From JBBSMX01 sp038232935 (lineage in GTDB: Bacteria; Bacteroidota; Rhodothermia; Rhodothermales; JANQRZ01): DNA of 64,000 nucleotides. This document shows positions 8,546 to 17,366 of the stretch, piece by piece. Where the stretch lies: the NCBI GenBank assembly GCA_038232935.1, contig JBBSMX010000002.1, positions 26,396-90,395 of the forward strand. Direction: 5' to 3'. Every line of letters starts with the position of its first letter. The first letter of the stretch is position 1. A program made the position numbers and the translations under genes. Below the pieces are notes generated by a model. That model made no database searches and had not been told where the DNA came from. It was given only the letters and a program-made list of their open reading frames with translations.

Positions 8546-10360
8546 ATGGCCCTCGCCCCTCTCGACTGGCTCATCGTCGGCGGCTACCTCGCGTTCTCGC
8601 TCGGCCTCGCGTTCTACTTCTACCGCCGCGCCGGGCGCGACACGGGCGAGTTCTTCCTCGGGGGCCGCGACCTGCCGTGGTGGCTCGCCGGGACGAGCAT
8701 GGTCGCCACGACGTTCGCCGCCGACACGCCGCTCGCGGTGACGGAGCTCGTGGCGAACGAGGGGATCGCGGGCAACTGGCTGTGGTGGTACGCCGCCATC
8801 GGGGCGATGGGAACGGTCTTCTTCTTCGCCCGGCTGTGGCGGCGCAGCGGCGTGCTGACGGACGTGGAGTTCGTAGAGCTGCGCTACGCCGGGCCGCCCG
8901 CCGCCGCCCTCCGCGGGATCAAAGCCGTCTATTTCGGCCTCTTCATGAACGGCGTCATCATCGGCTGGGTGACGCTCGCGATGGAGACGGTCGTCCGCGT
9001 GCTCTTCCCCGGCCTCGCCTTCTTCGGCCACGCGTCGGTCGGCGTCCTCGGGCTGGAGGTCGGCGCGCCGATGGCCGTCGTCGGAGTGCTGACGTTGCTG
9101 GTGGCGGCGTATTCGCTCGCCTCCGGGCTCTGGGGCATCGCCGTCACCGACATGTTCCAGTTCGCGATGGCGATGACGGGGTCGATTGCCCTCGCGTTCT
9201 TCGCGCTCGGCCTCCCGTCGGTCGGCGGGATCGGTGGCCTCATGGCGAAGCTGCCGGCCTCGACGTTCCGCTTCTTCCCCGAAGTCGGGACGGGCGCGAG
9301 CATGGCCGAGAGCGCGGGCGTGCTGACGCTCTCGGCGGCGGCGTTCGCAGCGTACGTCGGCGTGCAGTGGTGGGCGAGCTGGTATCCGGGGCAGGAGCCG
9401 GGCGGCGGCGGCTACGTCGCCCAGCGGATGCTGAGCACCCGCTGTGAACGCGATTCCCTGCTGGCGACGCTGTGGTTCGCCGTGGCGCACTACTGCCTGC
9501 GGCCGTGGCCGTGGATCGTCGTCGCCCTCTGCGCGCTCGTCCTCTACCCCGGCCTCGACGCGCCGCGTGAGGGCTACGTCCTCGTGATGCGCGAGACGCT
9601 GCCGCCCGGCCTGCTCGGCCTCCTCTTCGCCGCCTTCCTCGCCGCGTTCATGAGCACGATCTCGACGCAGCTCAACTGGGGCACGTCGTACCTCGTGAAC
9701 GACCTCTACCGCCGCTTCGCCGTCCGCGACCGGAGCGAGCGGCACTACGTCGCGGCCTCGCGGTGGATCACGTTCGGCCTCGCCGTGTCCGGCTTCCTCG
9801 TGGCCCAAGGGCTCGACTCGATCAGCGGGGCGTGGGGCCTCGTGCTGAGCGCGTCGGCCGGGCTCGGGCTCGTCCTCATCCTGCGGTGGTACTGGTGGCG
9901 GGTGAACGCGTGGAGCGAGCTGGCCGCGACGCTCACGCCGCTCCTGCTCGTCGCGCTACAGCTCGCGGGCGTGCCAGTCCCCTTCCTCACCGCTGACTTC
10001 CCCGCCAACCTCTTCGGCATCACCGCCATCACGACGGCCGTCTGGCTCGCTATCACCTTCCTCACCCGCCCCACCGACCCGGCGCGGCTCGACGCATTCT
10101 ACCAGCGCGTACGGCCGGGCGGTCCCGGCTGGCGACCCGTTGCCGCGCGGAACACGGACGTGACGCCGGACGCGGGGCTGGGGCGGCTCGGCGCGTATTG
10201 GTTCGTAGGGAGCGCCGTGGTCTATCTGACGTTGTTCGGGACGGGCCACGTCATCCTCGGTCGGCACGGGACGGGCCTCGCCTTCCTGCTCGCCGCCGCG
10301 TTCGCCCTCGGCTGGCTGCTGCGCGACCTCGCCCGACAGGACGAGGGCGTGCTCCGCTGA
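8546..10360 (+). CDS. Sodium:solute symporter (SSS family)
   Basis: A 604-residue polytopic membrane protein of the SSS family (TC 2.A.21), which couples Na+ entry to uptake of sugars, amino acids or other solutes. Family features include FFLGGRDLPWWLAGTSMVATTFAADTPL in TM1/TM2, WWYAAIG, the central AAYSLASGLWGIAVTDMFQF segment, and AAFMSTISTQLNWGTSYLVNDLYRR before the final helices. The ATG at 8546 (MALAPLDWLIVGGYL) starts right before TM1; upstream in-frame text overlaps hairpins and is not protein-like. The substrate is unknown. Members with a WWYAAIG-type TM3 are often annotated simply as Na+:solute symporters. Confidence 0.9.
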   Translation: MALAPLDWLIVGGYLAFSLGLAFYFYRRAGRDTGEFFLGGRDLPWWLAGTSMVATTFAADTPLAVTELVANEGIAGNWLWWYAAIGAMGTVFFFARLWRRSGVLTDVEFVELRYAGPPAAALRGIKAVYFGLFMNGVIIGWVTLAMETVVRVLFPGLAFFGHASVGVLGLEVGAPMAVVGVLTLLVAAYSLASGLWGIAVTDMFQFAMAMTGSIALAFFALGLPSVGGIGGLMAKLPASTFRFFPEVGTGASMAESAGVLTLSAAAFAAYVGVQWWASWYPGQEPGGGGYVAQRMLSTRCERDSLLATLWFAVAHYCLRPWPWIVVALCALVLYPGLDAPREGYVLVMRETLPPGLLGLLFAAFLAAFMSTISTQLNWGTSYLVNDLYRRFAVRDRSERHYVAASRWITFGLAVSGFLVAQGLDSISGAWGLVLSASAGLGLVLILRWYWWRVNAWSELAATLTPLLLVALQLAGVPVPFLTADFPANLFGITAITTAVWLAITFLTRPTDPARLDAFYQRVRPGGPGWRPVAARNTDVTPDAGLGRLGAYWFVGSAVVYLTLFGTGHVILGRHGTGLAFLLAAAFALGWLLRDLARQDEGVLR

Positions 10361-10469
10361 ACGCGTGTGAACTCACTTCGACGAGCGGGACTTCAAGCTC
10401 CGAGCGTAAACCGTAACCCCTCAGTCCGGTCTGATCCGTCTCAGCCCGGTTTATTCAGGTCGACCGACC

Positions 10470-10700
10470 TCAGACGCTGTCTTCTGACTTCGCCCCGCTC
10501 AACAGCGCCCAGATTGCCATCGCGTGCCCGTGGCCCAACTCGAAGTCGTCTTTGAGCCACTGCACCACGCGGCCAGCTTTGACGCCCTCTTTCACCTTCC
10601 CGCCTTCGGTGAACCCCTTCTGCTCGGCAAGAGCTCGGAAGTCGGCAGGGCTTATTCCTGTTTTGGCTTGGATGTTTGTGAGGTACGTCTGGAAGGACAT
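10470..10700 (-). CDS. DUF4287 domain protein
   Basis: A 76-residue protein that is entirely a DUF4287-type domain: MSFQTYLTNIQAKTG, then the ADFRALAEQKGF helix, the lysine-rich KVKEGVKAGRVVQWLKDDFELGHGHAMAIW core, and a short tail. Such proteins are small, soluble and helical, with no established function. It is a lone gene between the symporter and the secreted protease. Confidence 0.85.
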   Translation of the reverse strand: MSFQTYLTNIQAKTGISPADFRALAEQKGFTEGGKVKEGVKAGRVVQWLKDDFELGHGHAMAIWALLSGAKSEDSV

Positions 10701-10895
10701 GGCGTGTTCTCAATTAGTAGGCAGGAGGCACAAGAGTCCGGTCGTCACCGGGCCGTGCCGAAAGGATGGCGAAAAGGAATGAGCGCGCGCAGTTGAGCGC
10801 GAACAGCGTGTCCCTAAACACGGCACTCCCCAGCAGTGTTATTCGGCGTTCCAACTCCCTGCCGTTCAAAGGGTCGGCCGTCGGAAGTACCTGCG

Positions 10896-12518
10896 CTACC
10901 GAACCCGGGTCACCGCTCGCGCCACCTCGAACGTCTCCCCGACGACGCGGATGAAGTAGACGCCGGCAGCGAGGGTTCGTCCGTCCAGCCGCAGTTGCAG
11001 CGCTCCGCCCGGGGCCGCCGCCACGCGGCCCTCGTAGAGCACCGCGACCCGCTCGCCCAGCGTGTTGTACACGGATACCCGCACGTCCTGCGCTTCCTCC
11101 ACGATCACCTCCACCGTCGCGGCATCGGTGAAGGGGTTGGGATAGGCGGCAAGCGCGAAGGCCCCGGCGAGTACGGAGACGGGCAGCGTCCGGCTCACGA
11201 CTTCGGTGCCGTCGGCGCGCCGGAGGCGGAGGCGGAACGCGTAGATCCCCTGCGGCAGCGCCCCGAGATGCACCGTGTAAGCCGCTGAGGTTTCGGGGTC
11301 GAGCGGAGCGATCTCCACGTCCACCGGCGCGAAGACCCCGTCCGCCCCTTCGCGCTCCAGCACGGCAGCGACGAACTCGCTGCCGATGCCGAGCCGGAAC
11401 GTCAGCACCACGTCGCCCTCGACCACCCGAGCGGTGAACGCGGTGAGCCCCCCTTCCAAGAGCGCCAGGCAGTCCGCACCGAGGGGCCAGCCGATGTCCT
11501 GAAAGATGGCGCACGTGAACGGGCCGGGGCTGAAGATGGACTCGGCGCGCGCCAGCAGCGGCGTCATCAGCGAGTTGATGTCACCCGGCGGCGACACGGC
11601 CTCGTCGAGGTGGGAGAAGCTGGAGCCCGGCTCGAAGTCGGACGGGGCATAGAGGTCGATCGGGAAGGTCGTGTTGGAAGCGGAAGCGGACGGCCCGTCG
11701 AAAAAAACGTCGTCGCTTCGCAGCACGTTGCCCAACTCGAACGACGGGTTCGGATAGACGCCGGTATCAAGCAGCGAGACGCCCTGCTCGTCCTCGGCGA
11801 AGCGGTCGAAGATGAACGGGCGCACCGCGTCCGCACCGAACCCCCAGCAACCCTGTCTCACCGTGACCGGCCCCAACGCCTCTGCACAGCCTTCTCCTTC
11901 CTCCGTTACCACTTCGAACGAACCAAAGAACCCGAGCCCGTGCCCGAGCTCGTGAAGGACGACGGTCGCGAAATCGTACTGGCCCTGCGGCGTGTTCCCG
12001 TCCGTGCCGAAGTACCAGTCGATCACCCCGTCACTGTTGGTGTCGAGTGCGCTGTTGAATGTGGCGGTGATGTCCACGCCCGGGCAGATGTCGGAGCCGG
12101 GCGGATTCAGGTTCGTGCCGAGAATCGCCTCGGCGAGGGCGACGGGGTACCACGTGTTGCGGACGGGGAACTCGGGACGCACCTCCACGCACGCCGGGGA
12201 GGTCGCAGCGAGGGTCAGACGGTCGAGCGCCGAATAGTCCGCCCGCACGTGGATCGGGACGGCCGACTCGATGTGCGTCGCCCAGATGCTCGCGGCGAAA
12301 GCGAACGCCGTCTCGGCTTCGGGCGGGAAGCCGTTGAGATCGAGCTCGAACTGCGCCGTCGCCACGCTACGAGCAGCCCCGACGTGCGGCGGCGACACGG
12401 ACGTGAAGGCGTCGTAGTCCGCTGCGAAGAGCGTGTCGGCCAGGGGCACGGCCTGCTGCGCCCGGGCGGCAGCGCCGCAGGCGAGGGCAAACGAGATCAA
12501 CAGGGCGAGGCGAGACAT
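10896..12518 (-). CDS. Secreted HExxH metalloprotease-like protein with type IX C-terminal sorting domain
   Basis: A 540-residue protein with signal peptide MSRLALLISFALACGAAARAQ. The catalytic domain has the metzincin-type zinc motif HELGHGLGFFG (HExxHxxGxxx) and a downstream Met (NSLMTPLL) that may form the Met-turn. A beta-sandwich region (~residues 380-450) follows. The last ~80 residues start at LAAYPNPFTD and end LAAGVYFIRVVGETFEVARAVTRVR, the classical type A sorting signal recognised by the type IX secretion system. The cargo is predicted to be exported by PorV and cleaved/anchored by PorU, encoded ~5 kb away. Cys pairs around CPGVD and GC...GCWG suggest disulfides. Confidence 0.85.
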   Translation of the reverse strand: MSRLALLISFALACGAAARAQQAVPLADTLFAADYDAFTSVSPPHVGAARSVATAQFELDLNGFPPEAETAFAFAASIWATHIESAVPIHVRADYSALDRLTLAATSPACVEVRPEFPVRNTWYPVALAEAILGTNLNPPGSDICPGVDITATFNSALDTNSDGVIDWYFGTDGNTPQGQYDFATVVLHELGHGLGFFGSFEVVTEEGEGCAEALGPVTVRQGCWGFGADAVRPFIFDRFAEDEQGVSLLDTGVYPNPSFELGNVLRSDDVFFDGPSASASNTTFPIDLYAPSDFEPGSSFSHLDEAVSPPGDINSLMTPLLARAESIFSPGPFTCAIFQDIGWPLGADCLALLEGGLTAFTARVVEGDVVLTFRLGIGSEFVAAVLEREGADGVFAPVDVEIAPLDPETSAAYTVHLGALPQGIYAFRLRLRRADGTEVVSRTLPVSVLAGAFALAAYPNPFTDAATVEVIVEEAQDVRVSVYNTLGERVAVLYEGRVAAAPGGALQLRLDGRTLAAGVYFIRVVGETFEVARAVTRVR

Positions 12519-12591
12519 GAGAAGTAAGAGACGTGACGTGTCAGAGCAGGTCGGGGGCAGACGGCGCGGGACCGGCCCTACCCCGCCCTCG

Positions 12592-14103
12592 TCAGAGTTG
12601 GCCGAGGGCGGCTTTCGCACGCTGTTCGAGCGCTTTGTTGTACTCGAACGGCTGGTCGTAGGCGAGGGCACGCTCGTACGCAGTCCGGGCAGCGGCCTTA
12701 TCTCCCTGCGCCTCGTACACCTCGCCGATGTAGTACTGCGCCCACGGCCCCCACTTCGCGAGGGGGTCTCCGGGGCGGCTCACGGCGAACTGGTAGTGGC
12801 GGAGCGCTTCGCTCCACTCTTCGAGCGCGTGGTACGCCCGCCCGCTGCGGTAGGAGGCCTCGGCGCGGGCGAGCGGCGGGGCCTGCTGATCGCCCAGCAC
12901 AGGCTGGAGCGTCTTGATCGCCTCCCGGTAGCGCCCGCCGTCGAAGGCGTTGCGGCCGAGCAGGAGGGTGCGCTCCTGCGCCGAGAGCGGGGCTTCCTGC
13001 CGCTCCTTCGCCTCACGCAGCGCAGCGGCATCGCTGTCGTAGTCCTTCCGCGTGCGCACGCGTTCGTACTCCCGAATGGCTCCCGCCCGGTCCCCCGCCA
13101 TCTCTAGTGCGAGCCCGGCGTGCAGGTGCGCCTGTGCCAGCAGCGCCTCGCCCCGGAACGTGCTCAGGTAACGCTGGAAGGAGCGCGCGGCTTCGGCGAA
13201 CTTGTTCTGCCGGAAGAGCGCCTCCCCGAGGTAGTAGTCCACGTACGGCATCGAAAACGTGCCGGGTGCCCGGAGCAGCCGCTCAGTGTGGCGCAGCTCC
13301 CGTTCCGCCTCCGCCGCGCGCCGCAGCCCGAGTAGCGCGAAGCCGTGGATGTAGCTCACGAGGGGGCTCTCCGGGTTCCGCCGCTGCAACGCTACCACAT
13401 ACTCGATCCCCTCCTCCTTCGCCTCGTTCACCATGATGTCCGTGAGCGCGAAGACCATGGACGCCTCGTCCCGGTAATACACGCTCCGCCGCGCCGACGT
13501 CTCCATCTCGACCAACCCCTGCGGCACGGTCCCGCTGAACCCCATCAGCTTCAGCACCCACCGGAACGACTTCGGCACGAGGCCGACGGCGGCGTGGCAC
13601 AGCCCCATCCCCCACGTCGATTCGAAGAAGTCAGGGTGCTCTTCCACGTTCTTCTCGAAGTGGTTGTACGCCCGACGCAGCGCGAAGGCGGCCTTCGTGT
13701 ACTCCGTTTTCTTTGCATGGATAACGGCGCGGTGCAGCTCGGTCTCGGCGCGGAAGTGCGTGCGCCACGGCGACTCCGGCATCGCGTCGATTTCTTCGAG
13801 TAGCCGGTCGCTCCGCTCGAAGAATTGATCGTAGAGGTCGTCCTGCTCCAGAATCATCGCCCGCCACAGCGCGATCTTCGAGAGGTGCAAGAGCGCGGCC
13901 GGGCGGCCCGACGGCTGCGCAGCGAGGCGCTCGAATGACGCCTCGGCCGCGTCGAGCCGGAACGCGATCATCTCCGCCCGCCCCCGTTCGAGGAGCGCGA
14001 CCGCCTCGGGCTCGCGGACGAGCATCGGCCCCGGATCGGTCGAAGCCAACACGGCCGGCGCGGCGAGCCAGAGAACGAGGAGAAACGGGAAGCGATATCG
14101 CAT
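12592..14103 (-). CDS. Exported tetratricopeptide-repeat protein
   Basis: A 503-residue protein with signal peptide (MRYRFPFLLVLWLAAPAVLA). Multiple TPR-like helical pairs run through the whole chain, clearest at the C-terminus (EASYRSGRAYHALEEWSEALRHYQFAVSRPGDP, then YYIGEVYEAQGDKAAARTAYERALAYDQPFEYNK, split here into sub-motifs of ~34 residues). The middle contains a conserved-looking block TWGMGLCHAAVGLVPKSFRWVLKLMGF. Its function is unknown; it is possibly an outer-membrane or periplasmic protein-interaction factor. It ends 73 nt upstream of the protease gene on the same strand, so the two could be co-transcribed. Confidence 0.8.
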   Translation of the reverse strand: MRYRFPFLLVLWLAAPAVLASTDPGPMLVREPEAVALLERGRAEMIAFRLDAAEASFERLAAQPSGRPAALLHLSKIALWRAMILEQDDLYDQFFERSDRLLEEIDAMPESPWRTHFRAETELHRAVIHAKKTEYTKAAFALRRAYNHFEKNVEEHPDFFESTWGMGLCHAAVGLVPKSFRWVLKLMGFSGTVPQGLVEMETSARRSVYYRDEASMVFALTDIMVNEAKEEGIEYVVALQRRNPESPLVSYIHGFALLGLRRAAEAERELRHTERLLRAPGTFSMPYVDYYLGEALFRQNKFAEAARSFQRYLSTFRGEALLAQAHLHAGLALEMAGDRAGAIREYERVRTRKDYDSDAAALREAKERQEAPLSAQERTLLLGRNAFDGGRYREAIKTLQPVLGDQQAPPLARAEASYRSGRAYHALEEWSEALRHYQFAVSRPGDPLAKWGPWAQYYIGEVYEAQGDKAAARTAYERALAYDQPFEYNKALEQRAKAALGQL

Positions 14104-14155
14104 CGGGAGGGGGATGGTCCTATGTCTGTACTATCCGTTCACATCAAAAAGAGGT

Positions 14156-14232
14156 CCATCATCTCGACCGGAGCGAGCAGAGCGCAGAAGCCCCGTAGGG
14201 CTCATGCGGGGCTTCGCGCGGGATGACGAGAT
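14156..14232. repeat. Dispersed intergenic repeat (TCATC...GGATGACGA type)
   Basis: A short element with CATCATCTCGACCGGAGCGAGC at one side and GCGCGGGATGACGAGAT at the other. An internal hairpin CCCCG/CGGGG is visible. It shares word structure (terminal TCATC/GATGA and GAGCGCAG) with the 5945-6119 element. Confidence 0.5.
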
Positions 14233-14324
14233 TAGGTCTGTAGTGTGCGGGAGTCTGTCCTACGCGGGGATCGGTTTTCGGTATCGGCCAGCCGCTCGCT
14301 GGCCTCGATGAGCGCTCCGCCCCC

Positions 14325-15659
14325 TCACGCTTCGGCCGTCACGCGAACGTGATCGGCGGCGGGATCGAGGTTCGGCAGGCCGAGCTGGCCTTCGGAAGCA
14401 GCGATCACCGTCGCCACCGTCGCATCGCCGGTGACGTTCGTCACGGTGCGGAGCATGTCGAGGATCCGGTCCACGCCGAGGATGAGCGCGATGCCCGCCA
14501 CCGGGACGTTGATGGACTGCAGGATGATGACGAGCATGATGATGCCTGCGCCCGGCACCGCCGCCGTCCCGATGGAGGCGAGGACGGCCGTAAAGACGAT
14601 GGTGAGCTGGGCCGCGAGGCCGAGGTCGAGCCCGATGGCCTGGGCGATGAACACGGCGGCGACGGCCTGGTAGAGCGCCGTCCCGTCCATGTTGATCGTC
14701 GCCCCGAGCGGGAGCACGAACGACGACACCTCCTCGCTCACGCCGAGCTTCTCCTCGCACCGCTCCATCGTCACCGGCAGCGTCGCCCCGCTCGACGACG
14801 TAGAGAACGCGACGAGCTGGGCGGGGCCGATTCCGCTGTAAAACGTCTTGAGCGACATCGGCGTGAACGATTTCAGGAGGACGGTGTACGTCACGAGCAT
14901 GTGGATCGCGAGGCCGAGCACGACGGCGAGGCAGTAGTACCCGAGCGCGCCGACGAGTTCGACGATCCGGTTGACATCGTCCCCGGCGACCTGCGTGATC
15001 GTCCCTGCGAGCAGGGCGAAGACGCCGATGGGGGCCATCAGCATAATCACGTCCACGAGCCGGATAATGAGGTCGTTCAACCCGTCAATCACGTCGAGCA
15101 CCGGCTTCGCCTTCTCGCGGGGAATCTGGATCAGCCCGATCCCGAGGAAGAGGGCAACGAACACCACTTGCAGCATATTCCCGTTGTCAGAGATCGACGC
15201 GAACAGGTTGCCCGGCACGATGTCCACAAGGAACTGGAGCGGGCCGCGCGACTGCACCGCCATCGCCGCGGCCTCCCGCGACGCCGCATCGCTGGCATAG
15301 GACGCGCCGAGTTCGGCCTGAAGCGAGGCCGGGATCGCACTGCCGGGCTGGAGCAGGTTCACGATCACGAGCCCGATGGTGACCGCTACTGCTGTCGTCG
15401 CGAGGTAAATCAGGATCGTCTTGCCGCCGATGCGCGAGAGCTTCCGCAGGTCGCTGAGCGAGGCGACGCCGAGGATGAGCGACACCAGCACGAGCGGCAC
15501 GGCGATGAGCTTGAGCGCGTTCAGAAAGATCGTCCCGAACGGCGCGATCCAGTTGGCCGTGAACGTGCCCCACCCGTTCGCAGCGGCAACCACGCCGTAG
15601 ATCAGCCCGAGGACGAGGCCGAGGATGATCTGCCAGTGGAGCTTCTTGTACCAGGGCAT
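14325..15659 (-). CDS. Dicarboxylate/amino acid:cation symporter (DAACS family)
   Basis: A 444-residue membrane protein of the glutamate/C4-dicarboxylate:cation symporter family (GltP/DctA). Diagnostic segments are the serine-rich re-entrant loop (AFSTSSSGATLPVTM), the TM7 motif GATINMDGTALYQ, and the second hairpin AAVPGAGIIMLVIIL near the TM8 substrate site. The first helix begins almost at residue 8, so the ATG at 15659 is suitable. An insertion in the TM3-TM4 loop (residues ~115-145) is longer than in E. coli GltP. The substrate could be glutamate, aspartate or C4-dicarboxylates. Confidence 0.92.
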   Translation of the reverse strand: MPWYKKLHWQIILGLVLGLIYGVVAAANGWGTFTANWIAPFGTIFLNALKLIAVPLVLVSLILGVASLSDLRKLSRIGGKTILIYLATTAVAVTIGLVIVNLLQPGSAIPASLQAELGASYASDAASREAAAMAVQSRGPLQFLVDIVPGNLFASISDNGNMLQVVFVALFLGIGLIQIPREKAKPVLDVIDGLNDLIIRLVDVIMLMAPIGVFALLAGTITQVAGDDVNRIVELVGALGYYCLAVVLGLAIHMLVTYTVLLKSFTPMSLKTFYSGIGPAQLVAFSTSSSGATLPVTMERCEEKLGVSEEVSSFVLPLGATINMDGTALYQAVAAVFIAQAIGLDLGLAAQLTIVFTAVLASIGTAAVPGAGIIMLVIILQSINVPVAGIALILGVDRILDMLRTVTNVTGDATVATVIAASEGQLGLPNLDPAADHVRVTAEA

Positions 15660-15714
15660 GCGCGCTCAGGGTAGGTGGACGACGGAGAGAAAGTACGCAC
15701 GGCAGGGGGCGAGC

Positions 15715-15786
15715 GTAGGGGCAAGGCGTGCCTTGCCCGTGGTAGAGCCAGCGACGACGTTCGGACACGGCGTGCCGTTTCCCTAC
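15715..15786. repeat. Composite GTAGGG...CCCTAC palindromic element
   Basis: The block begins GTAGGGGCAAGGC at 15715 and ends GTTTCCCTAC at 15786. It contains two degenerate palindromes (GGCAAGGCGTGCCTTGCC and GACACGGCGTGCCGT). The words match the perfect 28-bp palindrome at 33321-33348, so they look like one repeat family. Confidence 0.5.
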
Positions 15787-15787
15787 G

Positions 15788-17272
15788 TCACAGCAGCGCC
15801 ACGACGGCGGTGGGCACCGCGGCACCGGTGAGGGTACAGGCGAGGTTCACGCGGTCGTTCGTGATCCAGCGCCAGCCGCGCACGAGAGCGTGGGCGTGCT
15901 CTCCGGAACGAGACCGCTCAGTCAGCCGCCCGCTCTGCGTATCGCGGTAGAGCGCCTGCGCCGTCGCCCCGAGCAGGCTGTCGACGAGCGCCGCTGCCAT
16001 TCCGCCGCCGATGACGAGACCGGCCGCAGCCACCACTCCGAGCGCCTCGACCTGCGCCCCGACGAAGGGCAGCAGGCTGAGAAAGACGGCGGTGGCTCCG
16101 GCGAGAGCGCCGAGCGTACCCGCGACGGAGACGCCGCCCGACGTGCCGGGCGGGACGCGTCGCCCGCTCCAGATCAGCCGCGTCGGCCCCTTCACGAGCG
16201 TGCCGATCTCGGTCCCCCATGTGTCGGCGGCGGCGGCGGCGAAGGCTCCGGCGTAGCCCCAGTACAGCGCGTCGGCGGGGACGAACACGTACGCGACGAG
16301 CAGCATCCACGCCACCCCGCCGTTGGCATAGACCTGCCCCGCGTCGCGCCGGCTGCCTTTCTCCGCGACCGCCTCCGACTCCGCTTTGCGCCGTCGCCCG
16401 AGCTTGGAGAGCAGGCTGGAAAGCACGAAGAACGTAGCACCCGGCACCGCCCACGCCGGGCCGAGCGCGACGACAGAGAACGCGAGGCCCGCAGCAGCGA
16501 GCGCCCCGGACAGGTCGAGAAATCGAAGAGCGAGGGCCGCCGCGCTGAATGCGGCAGCTACCGCGACGGCGGCGACCAACTCCCCCACCGCCTCGGGCGC
16601 GGCATGCAGCATCACGAGGGGCACGACGACGGCGACTACGATGAAGAAATTATCCCATCCCCCGCTTGCCAGCGCCTCCGCTCCCGTCGCTACTATCGCC
16701 ACGACAAAGGCGGCGGCGATGCCGGCCGGGGTCAGCCCGTGCCCGCCGAGCACGGCGAGGGCTCCCGCCGTGAGGGCAAAGGCCGAGAGAAAGAACGCCA
16801 GCGAGCCCGCCACCGACTTCTCATTCGCCCCCATGCGGAACCGCCTCGGCCGCGCCGACGACGTCCCCACAGCCGATGCCAGCGGGTCGGAGACGGCGAG
16901 GACGAGGAAGGCCGTCTGGAGGATGTAGACCCGATCCGGATCGAGCGTCCAGCAGGTGAGGAGCGCGAACAGCAGCGCGAGTGGGTAGGTGACGGTCCCC
17001 CAACTTCGCCGCTCGATGGCGTGCATGCCCGGGAAGACGCGACGTGGCACCGCCCACAGGTTCACGACGACGAAGAGTCCGGCCAGCACGTACACCCCAT
17101 CCGGCCGTGCGAACAAAAACGGGCAGCACGCCACGAGTACGCCGGTCAGCGCGTGGACGAACCGTCGCGACGCCTCGGGCCGCCAGCCTGCTTTCGCCCG
17201 AAGCACTTCTCCCATCCCGACCACGGTCAGCAACCCTAACCCGAAGAGGACGAATGCAGCGAAGTCGGTCAT
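15788..17272 (-). CDS. Phytol kinase-like / DUF92 two-domain membrane protein
   Basis: A 494-residue polytopic protein in two halves. Residues ~1-215 look like the dolichol/phytol-kinase (CTP-dependent) family: RRFVHALTGVLVAC, RRSWGTVTYPLAL, SDPLASAVG and a basic KSVAGSLAFF loop. Residues ~225-494 match DUF92, the family of plant/cyanobacterial phytyl-phosphate kinase VTE6: NGGVAWMLL, AADTWGTEIGTLVKGPTRLI, PPGTSGGVS, and GGGMAAALVDSLLGATAQ near the end. Known VTE5 and VTE6 act in sequence (isoprenoid alcohol to monophosphate to diphosphate), so this may be a single-chain isoprenoid-alcohol salvage enzyme. No photosynthesis gene is nearby, so phytol itself is not assured as substrate. Confidence 0.8.
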   Translation of the reverse strand: MTDFAAFVLFGLGLLTVVGMGEVLRAKAGWRPEASRRFVHALTGVLVACCPFLFARPDGVYVLAGLFVVVNLWAVPRRVFPGMHAIERRSWGTVTYPLALLFALLTCWTLDPDRVYILQTAFLVLAVSDPLASAVGTSSARPRRFRMGANEKSVAGSLAFFLSAFALTAGALAVLGGHGLTPAGIAAAFVVAIVATGAEALASGGWDNFFIVVAVVVPLVMLHAAPEAVGELVAAVAVAAAFSAAALALRFLDLSGALAAAGLAFSVVALGPAWAVPGATFFVLSSLLSKLGRRRKAESEAVAEKGSRRDAGQVYANGGVAWMLLVAYVFVPADALYWGYAGAFAAAAADTWGTEIGTLVKGPTRLIWSGRRVPPGTSGGVSVAGTLGALAGATAVFLSLLPFVGAQVEALGVVAAAGLVIGGGMAAALVDSLLGATAQALYRDTQSGRLTERSRSGEHAHALVRGWRWITNDRVNLACTLTGAAVPTAVVALL

Positions 17273-17295
17273 AGAGCTCTAAAATGTAGCGGCGT

Positions 17296-17340
17296 AAAAC
17301 GTAAGGGTGCCGGCAGCGAAAGCATCGCCACCGGCACCCT
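17296..17340 (-). terminator. Terminator of the porU-porV unit
   Basis: A perfect 10-bp stem (AGGGTGCCGG 17304-17313 with CCGGCACCCT 17331-17340) lies 26 nt past the porV stop in the minus direction. It is followed on that strand by TACGTTTTACG. The loop is 17 nt. Confidence 0.6.
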
Positions 17341-17366
17341 CATGCGTCAAACTCTACGCATTAACC

